From the NCBI GenBank assembly GCA_020002185.1, contig CM034535.1, forward strand, positions 64,474,757 through 64,538,756: a stretch of 64,000 nt of DNA, written 5' to 3'. How positions within the stretch are numbered: position 1 is the first letter of the stretch; the number at the start of each line of letters is the position of its first letter. The notes beneath the pieces were generated by a model that saw nothing but the letters and a program-made list of their open reading frames with translations, made no database searches and had not been told where the DNA came from. The position numbers and the translations under genes are program-made. Shown here piece by piece: positions 21,579-32,610 of this stretch. The DNA is from Paraescarpia echinospica. Its lineage: Eukaryota; Annelida; Polychaeta; Sabellida; Siboglinidae.

Positions 21579-21926
21579 TCACTCCACCAATTCGGCGTCC
21601 CCGGTAGCCAATAGGGCGTCTTTCAACTTTTTCGATGCTGCAAACTTACTCATCAACAGGCTCTTCATACACTCGACCCTAATGGCATCCCATTCGGCTC
21701 CCGTTCTCGTTTTCCTGATTCCGTAACTTCGTCGCTTCGCTATATAAGTCGACCACGCCTCTTTGATGTACTCCGCGCTTTCTTCGTCTTCATTAAACAT
21801 CGCTTTTCTAAACTGGTAAGCGTGCTCGACGGATCTGAATCCCCGACCGTACGCCACGACTCGACACGGATAAAAATTTGACAGGAACGACATCGAACCA
21901 CCGAAACGTATAGGCTTCATTTCCAC
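21579..21926 (-). CDS. NADAR/YbiA-domain protein carried by the Polinton
   Basis: 115 residues from ATG 21926. It shows SNFYPCRVV, SVEHAYQFRKAMF and the spaced KLKDALLATGDAELVE segment, the order seen in the NADAR (YbiA, DUF1768) superfamily. Members bind or cleave NAD/ADP-ribose-linked substrates or are N-glycosidases in riboflavin metabolism. The family is usually 145-160 residues, so the last strand-helix with its Gly/Leu motif is missing. GTGAGT at the 3' end could be a splice donor. It sits next to the right terminal repeat, where Polintons keep accessory genes. The frame has no internal stop, unlike its neighbours. Confidence 0.7.
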   Translation of the reverse strand: MEMKPIRFGGSMSFLSNFYPCRVVAYGRGFRSVEHAYQFRKAMFNEDEESAEYIKEAWSTYIAKRRSYGIRKTRTGAEWDAIRVECMKSLLMSKFAASKKLKDALLATGDAELVE

Positions 21927-22033
21927 TTAACGTTCTCTATACCACTGATCTAGAGACGCTACTGACTACGTTATTATAGTGCTGTCTACCCATTCTTACA
22001 CTAGAGGCGCTACTGTGTACTTTATTTTAGCGC

Positions 22034-22256
22034 CTAGTCACTAGAGGCCAGCACACATGAACTGCACTTACATGAACCGCTCATAAAAAAGGATGCTCAC
22101 AAAAAAGGTTTCAAAAAAGCTATTAATAAAACCTTTTTTATATTTTTTTATAAGTAGGATATCAGCAAGCAATTAAGATAAGATATTTTTTACAAGTAGA
22201 TTTTTATGACAGGTCACCCATCATTTCTTTTTTATAAGTAGGAATCCAAATGGTAT
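22034..22256 (-). repeat. Polinton right terminal inverted repeat
   Basis: Inverted match of 8759-8975. Diverged similarity to the left end extends inward to about 21970 (CTCTAGTGTAAGAATG-type sequence). The last element base is taken as 22256 because left and right sequences diverge beyond ATACCATTTGG. Confidence 0.9.
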
Positions 22257-22778
22257 CTTGCGAAATCATTTTCATATCCCTGCCTCTGTTACTCAAGAGA
22301 GCAGTGTGACATTCTATAATGCATTATGTCACACATAAATTCATAATAATTGTGGTACTTGAGAGGTACGACTGTGGTGTTTGCGAGTTGTTACACAATG
22401 AAACGAATGATGCTACAACTGATCAAGGCATTTGTGGTTTATATTATTACATTTACAACATGCTTTATATATATATTAAAATGTGTTATTACATCAACAG
22501 AACATGATACATGTCAGACAACGACTACTTTTTACTATTTATAAACAAATAGCCTCACAGACCTCTCAGAAATGGTTTATTAACTAATACGATAGGTGGC
22601 AGCGGAATGCACCACATCGATGTAAACAAATGCACAAATGTATTCTTTTTTTGGACTAAATTGTACGTAACTATATCGTTGTAATCGCCACAGGAAAGTT
22701 ATCTAACTGTCTGATTATATTTATACATGCAATGTGTTCCATCTAGTATTCTAACCGCTTAGTGAAGATTTTTGAACA
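22257..22778. other. non-coding, nothing recognised
   Basis: AT-rich flank of the Polinton with no reading frame of note and no continuation of the CR1-like LINE seen on the other side. Confidence 0.4.
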
Positions 22779-23179
22779 TATATACTGGGCCACTCGGTTT
22801 CTGCCCTATCCGAGTTTCTGCCTCACTACGATTATATAGCTGGATCTCATATTAAATACATCTTTAGTCAGATATATCGGACACAATGAGCAAAGGACGT
22901 CTACAAACTTACAACAAAATTATTTGTCTCAAATTAAAACGAGGCAAACAGGTTTTTGACAGATATTTTGATAGCGAACCCAGACCACCTGACTACAGTA
23001 CACCATATCGGTGACGGTGATGTAAACAACCGTAATATTTAAATTTATCGGGCGAAATCGTAAGCAACTATTCACCCTAATCACCACAGGAAAGTTAATG
23101 AACAGCCCGTGGAGTGTATACAGTGAATGCGTTGTGATTTTGAACATGATGAGGCAGAAACCGAGTGGTCCAGTATATA
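22779..23179. repeat. MITE-like inverted repeat
   Basis: TATATACTGGGCCACTCGGT at 22779 onward is matched in inverted orientation at 23153-23179 with one mismatch over 27 bp. The 350-bp interior is non-coding. CACAGGAAAGTTA occurs both just outside the left arm (about 22692) and inside near the right arm (about 23084). No clear target duplication was found. Confidence 0.5.
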
Positions 23180-23707
23180 TATATACAAATATACATGGTG
23201 CGTTAATTCGTGTCACCGACATTTCATTGTCTAAAACAACGTTTCTAACCGTTTGTTTGCATTCAGTCGATCAAATAAATGATTTCGAATACTGACACTT
23301 TTAAACAAATACAGGTTCCTATTTTTATTTAAACAGCTTATTCAAATCAGTATGTAGATGAGAACTCAGTAATATTATGATTACACGACACCGTCACCAG
23401 TGAGTGGCAATGTCAGTCTGACAGTCTGCCAGTGTCAATTTAGTTGACGGCCCAAAGAAATAAACCGGTACCGCTACAATAATTATACCTATTTTCCTTA
23501 CCTTGTTGGGTCTTTTTGATGAACTGTTGTTACACCCAAACGCGGCACAACACGAGCCACCACAAGACAAGGACGCCGTCCTGACTCGGCGGTCATATTT
23601 GCTGCGCTGTATACTCTATCCAGTAGATGGCGCCACCATCCAATTTTAAATGGCGGATCGCTGAGTGACTATGCTTGGCAATGGTATATATATATATATA
23701 TATATAT
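23180..23707. other. non-coding with (TA)n run
   Basis: No gene recognised. A TA run at 23685-23707 directly precedes the next inverted-repeat element. Confidence 0.5.
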
Positions 23708-24175
23708 GGGATAAGACCACATTAAGGATTCGTCCGCCATTACCCACCTAAAGAGTGCCCTTGAAAATACCGTATTGGTGTCATGTGTGAATTTTTTTCG
23801 AGCACTGGCATGGCACATGTCAGTCCAGTGAATACTGAATGTACTACCTACTTATGGCTACTACATTAGATCTTTCACGAGGTAGCAATAAACATACGCT
23901 AGTCGCTCGCGTATTCGCACAGTGGCTATTTTGCAGAACGCACCAATATTTCAAAATCCGTCACCAGATTGGGGCGAAATTGAGGGGTGTCAGTTTTGGG
24001 TGGATTTTTTTGAAAACTGAGGTATGAGAATTTTATGAGTTTTCCACAGCACTTGTGTGAATGGAGGTTTAAATATGCTGTGAAATTTTCAAGAAAATTG
24101 TATGTCAAATTTAGCAGGAAATGAAGGAAACGTTATAATTGCCGCCTATGTAAAATTTTAATGTGGTCTTACCCC
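23708..24175. mobile_element. MITE with 18-bp terminal inverted repeats
   Basis: GGGATAAGACCACATTAA (23708-23725) is repeated inverted at 24158-24175 with one mismatch. The 468-bp element has no credible gene. It may have inserted in or beside the TA run; the target duplication is not resolvable there. Confidence 0.6.
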
Positions 24176-26119
24176 AAATTGCTTTGCTACTCTTCCTGGC
24201 GAAGGCACGCAGCCAGGCGAGAGTCGGTTAAGCGAGACTACAATCTACTTCAAGGCGGACCATCTAGATAGCTTATAAAACATGTGCGAGGAATATAGCA
24301 TAGAGACTAAGACGGAGGGGAGGAATTTAGCAGGTGCGAGGAATATAGCAGGTGCGAGGAATATGGCATGGCGATCATGCCAGTCTTTTTGCCAGAATAC
24401 TCGCACCCGCTCGCGAGAATCTTGGACTGCAGACGCAGTGCGAGGGATTTGGCACGACACTGCGCCCTCTGGTGGAGGAGTAGCGACACAAAACGCGGAA
24501 GAAATTCAGTGTTGGACTCGTGCAAGGATAGAAGCAAAGAGTGTAAAACAATCCGAAGTAGAAGTAAGTTTACTTTGTCAGCTTGTCCGGGCTAACGCGG
24601 GAGTTCGTAGGCGTAGTGCTTGTGTACATATATCATTATATGTCAGATGTGCGGCAGCTGATATTTTTTTGATATATAATATATGTAAACGATTTTGCCC
24701 TCGGCCTCGGCCACAGCCTGGCACAACCACAGATGCATGCATGTATAGACCTGTATATATGTCAAATTTCACACAAAAGTCAAAATTAATCTAAAAACTG
24801 TTTTGTCTACATGGGGCCTACTATCTCTATGTTAACAATCGTGTCATAGATCACAGTAAGCAGTCAGGTTTTACATTTTTGGTTAAATATGGGTTATATA
24901 TGGGTCAAATAACCACAATTGTGGTTATATGACTAATTATCCATTATATTTCAGGGTGCAATGGGTGTGGTCCAACTTGCCAATCATATCATATGGTTGG
25001 CCACATGTTTCAATGTGAATGTTTACAATGGCAATGTGGGAAGTAAAATTGCCTCAGCAGAGGGGTGTGTACGCACCCATAGCGCAGCCTCTCATATCAT
25101 ATGGGCCTGCATTGGGGTACTCCGACTAGACAATACTGCATTTAGACTCACATCCTCAAGTTACAAGCTCAATAAACAATATATTTGGAATTGCAAGGAA
25201 TGTTTACCGAACACTCAACACACACCCAGCCCCTTGTTGTTTACATAGTTGTATCTGCCTCAGCCCAGTGTTCTGGATAGATGGACCTCACATCTCACAT
25301 CTTTCAAAAAGTGTTTACACCACACATTTCGCCCTTTCCAATCAGTGTAGTTTGTTTAGATACAATTTCTGCACTGCTGATGGTATCTCGTTTTGATTTA
25401 CCAAAATTACATTGCATCACTTTAGGTACGTCCTGGGCGATTTATTAACAGTATTATTCAGTAGACGTGTGCACTTCATGAGCACCATGTTTTGTGATAA
25501 CATTTCTGGGTAATTACTTTTTGTAAAGAGTTTGGTTCTTACAACGGTCAATTTTGACAATTAGCTGATATGAATAATGCTGTAAATGTGTTAGTCCCCC
25601 AAAAAGTAGACACTCACGTGGACCTGTAACTCCGAAAAGTTACTGACCCGGGGGGAAAATAAGTGGTCAGTGGGTCTGCGTATTGTTCAAACACTACTAT
25701 AGCCACACCTTCACCTGGAAATGTGGACAGGCTAAGTGTAATCCCAATGCACATTTTGTTGGTGGTAGCCTATCCAGCTCCTGGTGCCCCTTTCAAACAT
25801 TATCATATCCGGCTTGATTGTCACCTCCAAGTGGATATGGACAACAATTAACACACAACCTGCAGATGAACTGTGATTTTACGTCCATTATGAACCTTTT
25901 TCACAGAACATCAAATATGACACAGAATTGGGCAGAAGCTTACGTGGGCATACTGTGTATGTTACCAACCTGTGTAACATTTCTATAGGTGGGTCACTGA
26001 TTACATAATGATGTTTTAGCTGCCAATTAGTTTTTATGTTTTGTCCATTATGGGATATTTTGTCTAAGTAATTGCAACATTTGATCAACAAATTATTAAG
26101 TAACCATTTTAAAGTTCAT
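24176..26119. other. gene-poor region
   Basis: No protein family recognised. 24280-24365 has three AGGAATATAGCAGGTGCG-like direct repeats. 24990-25105 carries two CATATCATATGG-containing segments about 110 bp apart. Short open frames here show no domain or codon evidence. Confidence 0.4.
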
Positions 26120-26425
26120 ATGGCAGGATGTAATCAGTGTTGTAACCTGCCAACCATATCAGATTGTTTTATGACAGGATGTAATCAGTGTTGTAACCTG
26201 CCAACCATATCAGTTTGTTTTATGACAGGATGTAATCAGTGTTGTAACCTGCCAACCATATCAGATTGTTTTATGACAGGATGTAATCAGTGTTGTAACC
26301 TGCCAACCATATCAGATTGTTTTATGACAGGATATAATCAGTGCTGTAACCTGCCAACCATATCAGATTGTTTTATGACAGGATGTAATCAGTGCTTTAA
26401 CCTGCCAACCATATCAGATTGTTTT
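26120..26425 (+). repeat. 51-bp minisatellite, six copies
   Basis: Unit ATGACAGGATGTAATCAGTG...GATTGTTTT repeats exactly every 51 bp from 26120. Because 51 is a multiple of three, it encodes a repeated 17-residue peptide (MTGCNQCCNLPTISDCF) in an open frame 26072-26437. The frame has no other sign of being a gene. Confidence 0.9.
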
Positions 26426-27867
26426 AACGTGCATTAATGGTTATAACACAGTGCGTTCACAAGATAACTATTGGATTATGATATCTTTGAAGAAATCATC
26501 AACAGAAAGTACACCTTCCACTGTTACAGTGGATAGGTGATTCTCTCGCGACAACGAGGATCAGTTCCTCAACGATCTGATGATGATAATACTATCGGCA
26601 GACCAAAAGCGTTCCAACATGAAACAATAGATTCTAAGCTTCACACATTGTAACAAGATAGGTGTCGTAGACTGATTTGCAGAGATTGATCCATGGGTGT
26701 TATCCCATATTTCCAATGATGCAAGCTAAAATGTACCATCTTGGTCCAGTTTCATTGAAACTACCAGAACCATTGATCCTCCTGTCGCAGCGCTTGGTGT
26801 GCTTCCAGTTCTCCAGGCACCGGCAAATGACAATGACACAATGACTCCCATAATAAATCAGCTGTTAACGTTAGCTGTTAATGTAAGTAGCTGTGTTACT
26901 GCAAGTGTTATACGGATGGACATTGTATTTGATACTGACACCAGAGTCAGTTAAAGAAACATTTACATTTAGCTCATTCACATTTCCAGGCAAAAGTGTA
27001 GCTAATGGCAGAAGCAGCAATGCAAACAGCTGTACCATCGGGTTAGCGTAACAACGTAACCATGGGGATAGCTGAAGTTTGTTCAAAACTTTCTGCAATT
27101 TCAGATGCCTTCATTGATCTAGTAATATACAGATACAAAACACAGGCCTGTCTTCCAGTCGAAGTAGCTAAAGGCAGGCCTGTAGCTGGGGATGGTGTGA
27201 CGGGTGCATATGCACAGTGCACCCCATCACCACCGAGGCAATTTTTTTCCAAAATCGTAAACATTGAAACATGTGGTCAAATTTATGAAATGATCGACAA
27301 GCTAACAACAACAATTACATCCTGAGGCGTAAATAGTTTAATAACATTTTGTTTATTTGCTTAAATAACCTGTGTTAAACCAAAGATCCAAAACCCGACC
27401 GGCAAAAAACCTACTATGTAACCAGTGACCTATGTAGAGAACCAGTATTTGATTAGCGACTTGTAACATAAATAGTAGGCCTCATGTGGGAAAAACTGCT
27501 TTTTGACCAATTTTTTGTCAAATTTGATATTAAGCCAAAAATCAAAATTATGTCTTGCAAACACCATGTATTATTACCGATGATATGTATGAACAAAATC
27601 TAAAATGTTTGAACAGTTGTAGACCACTGATTACATCCTAAAAATAATGGTTAACATAGTTGCTGAACTTTTTAGTCAATTTTTTTGCATTTTTCTGGAC
27701 AAAAATGACTCGTATTTGGCAGGCCTGGGGTCAATTACATTGCAATGTAATTTAAAGGGTAGTTGGCAACTTGACACTTCACAGAACTGGCTTCAAAGCA
27801 GTGAAAGCCCAGTTTAATTCATTTAGTCTTTCAAGATGGCTGCCGTGGTCTAAGTCACGTACTTTTC
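26426..27867. other. gene-poor region
   Basis: No recognised gene. A frame at 27062-27325 (MGIAEVCSKLSAISDAF) is unassigned and has no similarity I can name. Confidence 0.35.
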
Positions 27868-27894
27868 GTGGGAGAGCAAACATTCAGAGTTAAC

Positions 27895-28611
27895 ATGCCA
27901 CCTAAGCGTAAACCTTCCAGTGTTACTGACAGCGATGTTCAGGACACTGATGTGATGCTGCTGAAATTCGTTGAATTGCTGAATGATGACGCGGTGTTAC
28001 GAAAACCGAGATTAGCGTTGTCAGATAAGATCGACACCCTCACGCAGACAATCGCTGACCTAAACTCGAAGCTCGAAAACAAAGAGCGCAGAATTGTAGC
28101 CCTCGAAGAAAAAGTTGGACATCTTGAAAGTGAGTGCGATAACATTGAACAATATTCCCGACGATGCAACTTAAGGTTCCATGGAATCCCTGAAACTGGG
28201 GCGGGGGAGGACACTACTGCAAAAGTAGTGGAAACCATAAATGTCAAAATGGCAGTGATCCCCCCAGTGACACAAGAGGACATTGCAGTCAGCCATAGGC
28301 TTGGCAAAAGGGCTGAAACAGGCGATCGACATCGTGTAGTCATTGGGCGTTTCAATAGAGTTAACGTGCGAGACGAAGTCATACGGGCTAGAAGCCGATT
28401 GCGTAACAGCGTCAGTGAAAACCAACACAAAATCTTCGTCAACGACGACTTGATGCAGCGCCGCGCATCGCTGGCTAGCGCTACAAGGCAGTTGAAACGT
28501 GCGAAGAAAATCGCTGACTGCTGGACCTATAATGGGAAAGTGGTAATCAAGACATTAGCAAACACGATCAGGGTCATCCACACGCAGGAAGATATGAACA
28601 CTTTACGTTGA
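27895..28611 (+). CDS. LINE ORF1-like protein (coiled coil, RRM-like)
   Basis: An intact frame; the likely start is the ATG at 27895 (MPPKRKPSSVTDSDVQD), with an alternative at 27868. A coiled coil spans about residues 45-95 (KIDTLTQTIADLNSKLENKE, VGHLESECDNIEQYSRR). Then comes an RRM-like domain with LRFHGIPE, VSHRLGKR, VVIGRFNR and IFVNDDLM. The layout matches ORF1 proteins of L1/CR1-group LINEs, which bind the element RNA and act as chaperones. No reverse transcriptase frame follows directly. The ORF2-like start at 32044 may belong to a related or the same element, separated by a hAT insertion. Confidence 0.75.
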   Translation: MPPKRKPSSVTDSDVQDTDVMLLKFVELLNDDAVLRKPRLALSDKIDTLTQTIADLNSKLENKERRIVALEEKVGHLESECDNIEQYSRRCNLRFHGIPETGAGEDTTAKVVETINVKMAVIPPVTQEDIAVSHRLGKRAETGDRHRVVIGRFNRVNVRDEVIRARSRLRNSVSENQHKIFVNDDLMQRRASLASATRQLKRAKKIADCWTYNGKVVIKTLANTIRVIHTQEDMNTLR

Positions 28612-29684
28612 ACACGTGGCCTGCGACCGGGAATCGGCCCCTGTATACGAACGATTTTTATTTTTTTATTTTTGTTACACGAGACTGCGCAACGTGAGTC
28701 TCCAGAGCGAGACGTGATCTACGCAGCAAGGACAATTAAAAGAGAGATAAGTCCTCTTTACTGACTCTGCAGACTCCGGAATAATATAATATAATGTCAG
28801 TTAATGTTATTTTTAATCGTTTTAAATTATTATCTTTTCTAGTCCTAGTTCTTTCTCTACAAGCTGTTTTTTTCTCTTTCTCTTCTTCTCAAATTACAAT
28901 ACCTGTCAAGCTTACGTCAACACGCAACAGCATTACGTTGACTTCTGCATAATGTTAAACTGTATTTTCTACTTTGATTCAGTGATTACACGCAAGTGTT
29001 ATCGCAGTGACATCAGAGATATTGAGAATATTATCAGTATATATGGTGACATTCCTAGCTAGTTAGTCTATTACTACATGCTGAACAATCAATCTACTTT
29101 AACTGCTCTATCTAAATTGCTAATGATTTGTTGTACTCTTGACATTCAGTTTCTTTGTGGACTCTTTCAAGTGATTTTAAGCTCCTGCTCCTTGTGCACT
29201 GATGCACATCCGGTTAAACTGAAACTAATTTATTTTGTTTTTCTTATGAAAAGATATATATTTTTTATTTTCTTTGAGTTGAATGCTAGTTATGTTGTTT
29301 TGTATATTTGTTAGTTGAAATAGTTATTCAGCTAATGTATAAATATGTATGTATTTAGTAAATACGTATGTATTTAATATATATAATTTAATAATATATT
29401 TTTCTCTTTTTTATTGTCAGTAAAATGGATTGACAAATATGATGTATAAATCTGAAATGACAGCATTGTGTTAGTTATTGCACACGATGTAAATCGGTAG
29501 CTTCTTCACAGAATCTTTGTTTTTTGTGCAATGTAAACCTGTAGTTATATTACTATATATATACATAGAAATAACTGTCAAATATGTATATGTATTTGTG
29601 CGATTATATGTGTATAATTAAATCTTATATCACAGTAAAAATGGATAATGAAGCAAAATGCTTAACCGTGCACTATTGCACTAT
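28612..29684. other. non-coding, probably LINE-derived
   Basis: AT-rich sequence between the ORF1-like gene and the hAT element. No frame of note. Confidence 0.35.
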
Positions 29685-31613
29685 CAGTGTTTCCCCTGGT
29701 ATGTAACAAGCGAGGCGGGCCGCCTCGCCGATTTTCTATGCCGCCTCGCCCAAAATGTGCCGAAATTGCCGCCTCGTAGCTATTTCATACGCCCATTTTT
29801 TTTCGTTCTTTCACGGTATATTCAACGTCGGCGAGCAGCACGTAATGACACCACAAAGTCACTTACATTCCTGCAAAATCGCAGATTTGTAGCAACATCG
29901 TTTAGCCGTCATTGGACAATGTGAAAGATATCACTTGTCAGTTGTCCAATCACTGAATATTCCTGCGGGATCCCCGGTGTCTCCAATGGTGACACCTTGC
30001 GGAGTTTCGACAATGTGAAAGATGTCAGTTGTCAGTTGTCCAATCACTGAATATTCCTGCGGGATCCCCGGTGTCTCCAATGGTGACACCTTGCGGAGTT
30101 TCGACATATTAGAAATCTAGACATTCAAATAAAATGGCGCCCAAACGGTAACTTGCGTTTTGGTTTATGACGGTGGTGGGAGTGAAAACCGTGCAGGCTG
30201 ATGGCACTACGTCATTTGTGTCGAATCCAGACTCTTTCGAAGCCCAAATAAAAACCGTGCATCCTAATCCTATTCACTAGTCGGCATTTGTATCGAATCC
30301 GGACCCTGTTGAAGTTCAAATACCGACCCGGTTTGCACTAGTCTGTGCCGCTGCGGCCGTGCGTTACCGCACAGCGAGCGTAAAAAGATATATATATATA
30401 TATAGCAGCATATGTTGATACAAACCGGGGCGCTATTTACGCCTCAAATGGATGTAAGACGCAATATTCTTAAAGGTAAATATGCCTAGGATAATGTTGA
30501 ATGATGGAACTACAGTGTATCTCACTGAGGTATCAAAGATAAGCAAAACTCAAGCGGCAAAATCAATGACAAAGTAGGTCTGGGTTCGACGCAAATGCCC
30601 ACAAGTCTATTCAACTAATATTCTATGCGGTTTTGTCTTAGCAAAATAAGGAATGTGATTCGTAAGATATCTTTGTGCTACATATATAATACATATTCCG
30701 ACAAAGTTGTGCAAACAAACTTTTGGGAAAGTTGATTTGAGTGAAATACTTACGAATATAAACCAACAAAGTTCACATCTCATAAAAAAATGCCTACTAC
30801 CCAAAACCGTGTATACTAGCGGGTTATCAATAACTTGAGTTAGACAATGATATTTTTGCACAGCAATTGGATGTACTAAACAACTTATACTGTTTTATAA
30901 AAAGGACACAATTTGAGAAACATTCTTGCGATTAATAGAAACATACTTTTGTGGCATTCCATAAATGACTGGTTAATTAATTGTATAGCATTCTAGCAAA
31001 CAAATAAAATATAATCTTTTGAACATAAACCACCAATTTACCATAATATTATGATATTAAAATAATTTAAAGGTGATGATGAAAGAGTCTTCAGATGATA
31101 TCACTGGATGCTTCCCAGAGAAGTCGAGATGGTGTTCGACTGAACAGGTCTGCCAGGAAGTAAAGTGTAAAGCGCTTTGAGCAGTCCTGCGCTATATAAG
31201 AACTCACCGTTTACTTTTGTATTGACTCTGTCAGCGAGGTAACAAGGCATAGGGTTAGTGCAATAAAACATAACCATAACCAAGTACCAGTGGTCAAGTG
31301 GAAACCACACCTCTACTGAGTACCAGTGGTAGAATGGAAACCACACCTCAACACGATGAAACAATCATGATTACTGACTTTTATCAATCATGATTACTAC
31401 ATTTACAAGTAGTGTCTTGTTATTTTATATCTTCCCCTGTATATTCAAGAGTAAAGGTTAAAACATACCTCAGAATGCACCATTTTAAAGCTAGTTTAAA
31501 AAAATATCCGGGCGAGCATGCCCCCGGACCCCCCTAACAACGCTTCGCGCCAGCGGCACTCACGTACCCCACCCCTACCACCTCGCCCATCATTTCACCC
31601 AGGGGAAACACTA
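29685..31613. mobile_element. non-autonomous hAT-like element, copy A (1.9 kb)
   Basis: Begins CAGTGTTTCCCCTGG at 29685 and ends CCAGGGGAAACACTA at 31613. It is flanked by the 5-bp direct repeat ACTAT (29680-29684 and 31614-31618). The interior has no transposase. The left end is GC-rich with GCCTCGCC repeats. A second full copy lies inverted at 41862-43681, and a 290-bp fragment at 32320-32610. The CAGTG terminus fits hAT; a 5-bp duplication is the length reported for the hAT5 group. Confidence 0.8.
29915..30102. repeat. 94-bp tandem duplication inside hAT copy A
   Basis: GACAATGTGAAAGAT...GGAGTTTC occurs at 29915-30008 and 30009-30102. The inverted copy at 41.9-43.7 kb has it once, so the duplication happened in copy A. 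Confidence 0.85.
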
Positions 31614-32043
31614 ACTATGTTTTACTGCTGTTCTTTATAAAAAACAAAACTTTAGCTTGTCACTGAAGTTATCTTAATACATGTATTCATTATGTTGCTG
31701 TCAAATGCATTAGTATGTTACTACGGATACTCAGGTAAATGTGGCTTGTAAAACCGTTGTAACACTGTATGCTCTACACCTCTCCCGTGACAAGGTCTTC
31801 TTGCATTCATTATGCAAATCATTCTTATTTTATGTAATTTTTTCTATATACCAAACTACAAGATGTCTATCTCAAACTGTTCTCACATTTACATGTTTAA
31901 TCAATCTCACACTTACGTTCAGTGCATTACGTCAATAAAACTTACGACATGCAATGCCACAAATACATTTAATTATCGGTATATGCATATATCACAATTT
32001 GTTGAACATTCATTTACACATACAAATATAATAACAAATACAT

Positions 32044-32331
32044 ATGATAAATACCACATTATATAAAGGCATGACATTTGACGATACGTTCCTCTCCTAT
32101 TTAGGAGGTATTAATAACAATGACTTAATTAACATCTTAGACACAAATGATGTTGAAAATTATGAACCTCAACTAATACGTCGGTCATCATATTATGACT
32201 TTGATAAGTTTGGCAAACTTACACAGAAAAACACTACGCGTTTTAGTGTCTTGAGCACTAACATTCAATCAATAAATTCTAAATTTAACGAACTTGAAGC
32301 TTTTGTAGAAATTTTTGTAAAATTATTTTAA
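32044..32331 (+). pseudogene. LINE ORF2 N-terminal fragment
   Basis: The frame ends FSVLSTNIQSINSKFNELEA, the opening of the endonuclease domain in CR1/Crack-like LINEs. Similarity stops at about 32325 where a hAT fragment begins, so only the first 90 residues remain. 31614-32043 upstream is AT-rich and non-coding. Confidence 0.55.
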
Positions 32332-32610
32332 TATCATAATATGGTAAATTGGTGGTTTATGTTCAAAAGATTATATTTTATTTGTTTGCTAGAATGCTAT
32401 ACAATTAATTAAGCAGACATTTATGGAATGCCACAAAAGTATGTTTCTATTAATCGCAAGAATGTTTCTAAAATTGTGTCCTTTTTATAAAACAGTATAA
32501 GTTGTTTAGTACATCCAATTGCTGTGCAAAAATATCATTGTCTAACCCAAGTTATTGATAACCCGCTAGTATACACGGTTTTGGGTAGTAGGCATTTTTT
32601 TATGAGATGT
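32320..32610. mobile_element. internal fragment of the hAT-like element
   Basis: Nearly identical to 42411-42700 in the same orientation (TAATATCATAATAT... to ...TATGAGATGT). Both terminal repeats are missing, so it joined the LINE fragments on each side by an unclear event. Confidence 0.8.

Larger units (their letters stand above)
8759..22256. mobile_element. Polinton/Maverick element, 13.5 kb, degenerate
   Basis: Inverted terminal repeats begin ATACCATTTGGATTCC at 8759 and end as the complement at 22256. Inside are the hallmark genes: protein-primed type DNA polymerase B, adenain-like protease, chromodomain integrase, capsid gene remnant and packaging ATPase tail. Left-half genes are on the plus strand and right-half genes on the minus strand, converging near 17.3 kb. 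No 6-bp target duplication is visible at the ends: TCAGTC on the left and CTTGCG on the right. Stops and frameshifts affect nearly all genes, the ATPase lacks its Walker half and the capsid gene lacks its middle, so the copy is not autonomous. GC content is clearly higher than in the surrounding host DNA. Confidence 0.93.

Noticed and set aside
24282..24794. Plus-strand frame of 170 residues
   Set aside because: Built on short direct repeats, overlapped by other frames, no recognisable family; kept only as part of a gene-poor region.
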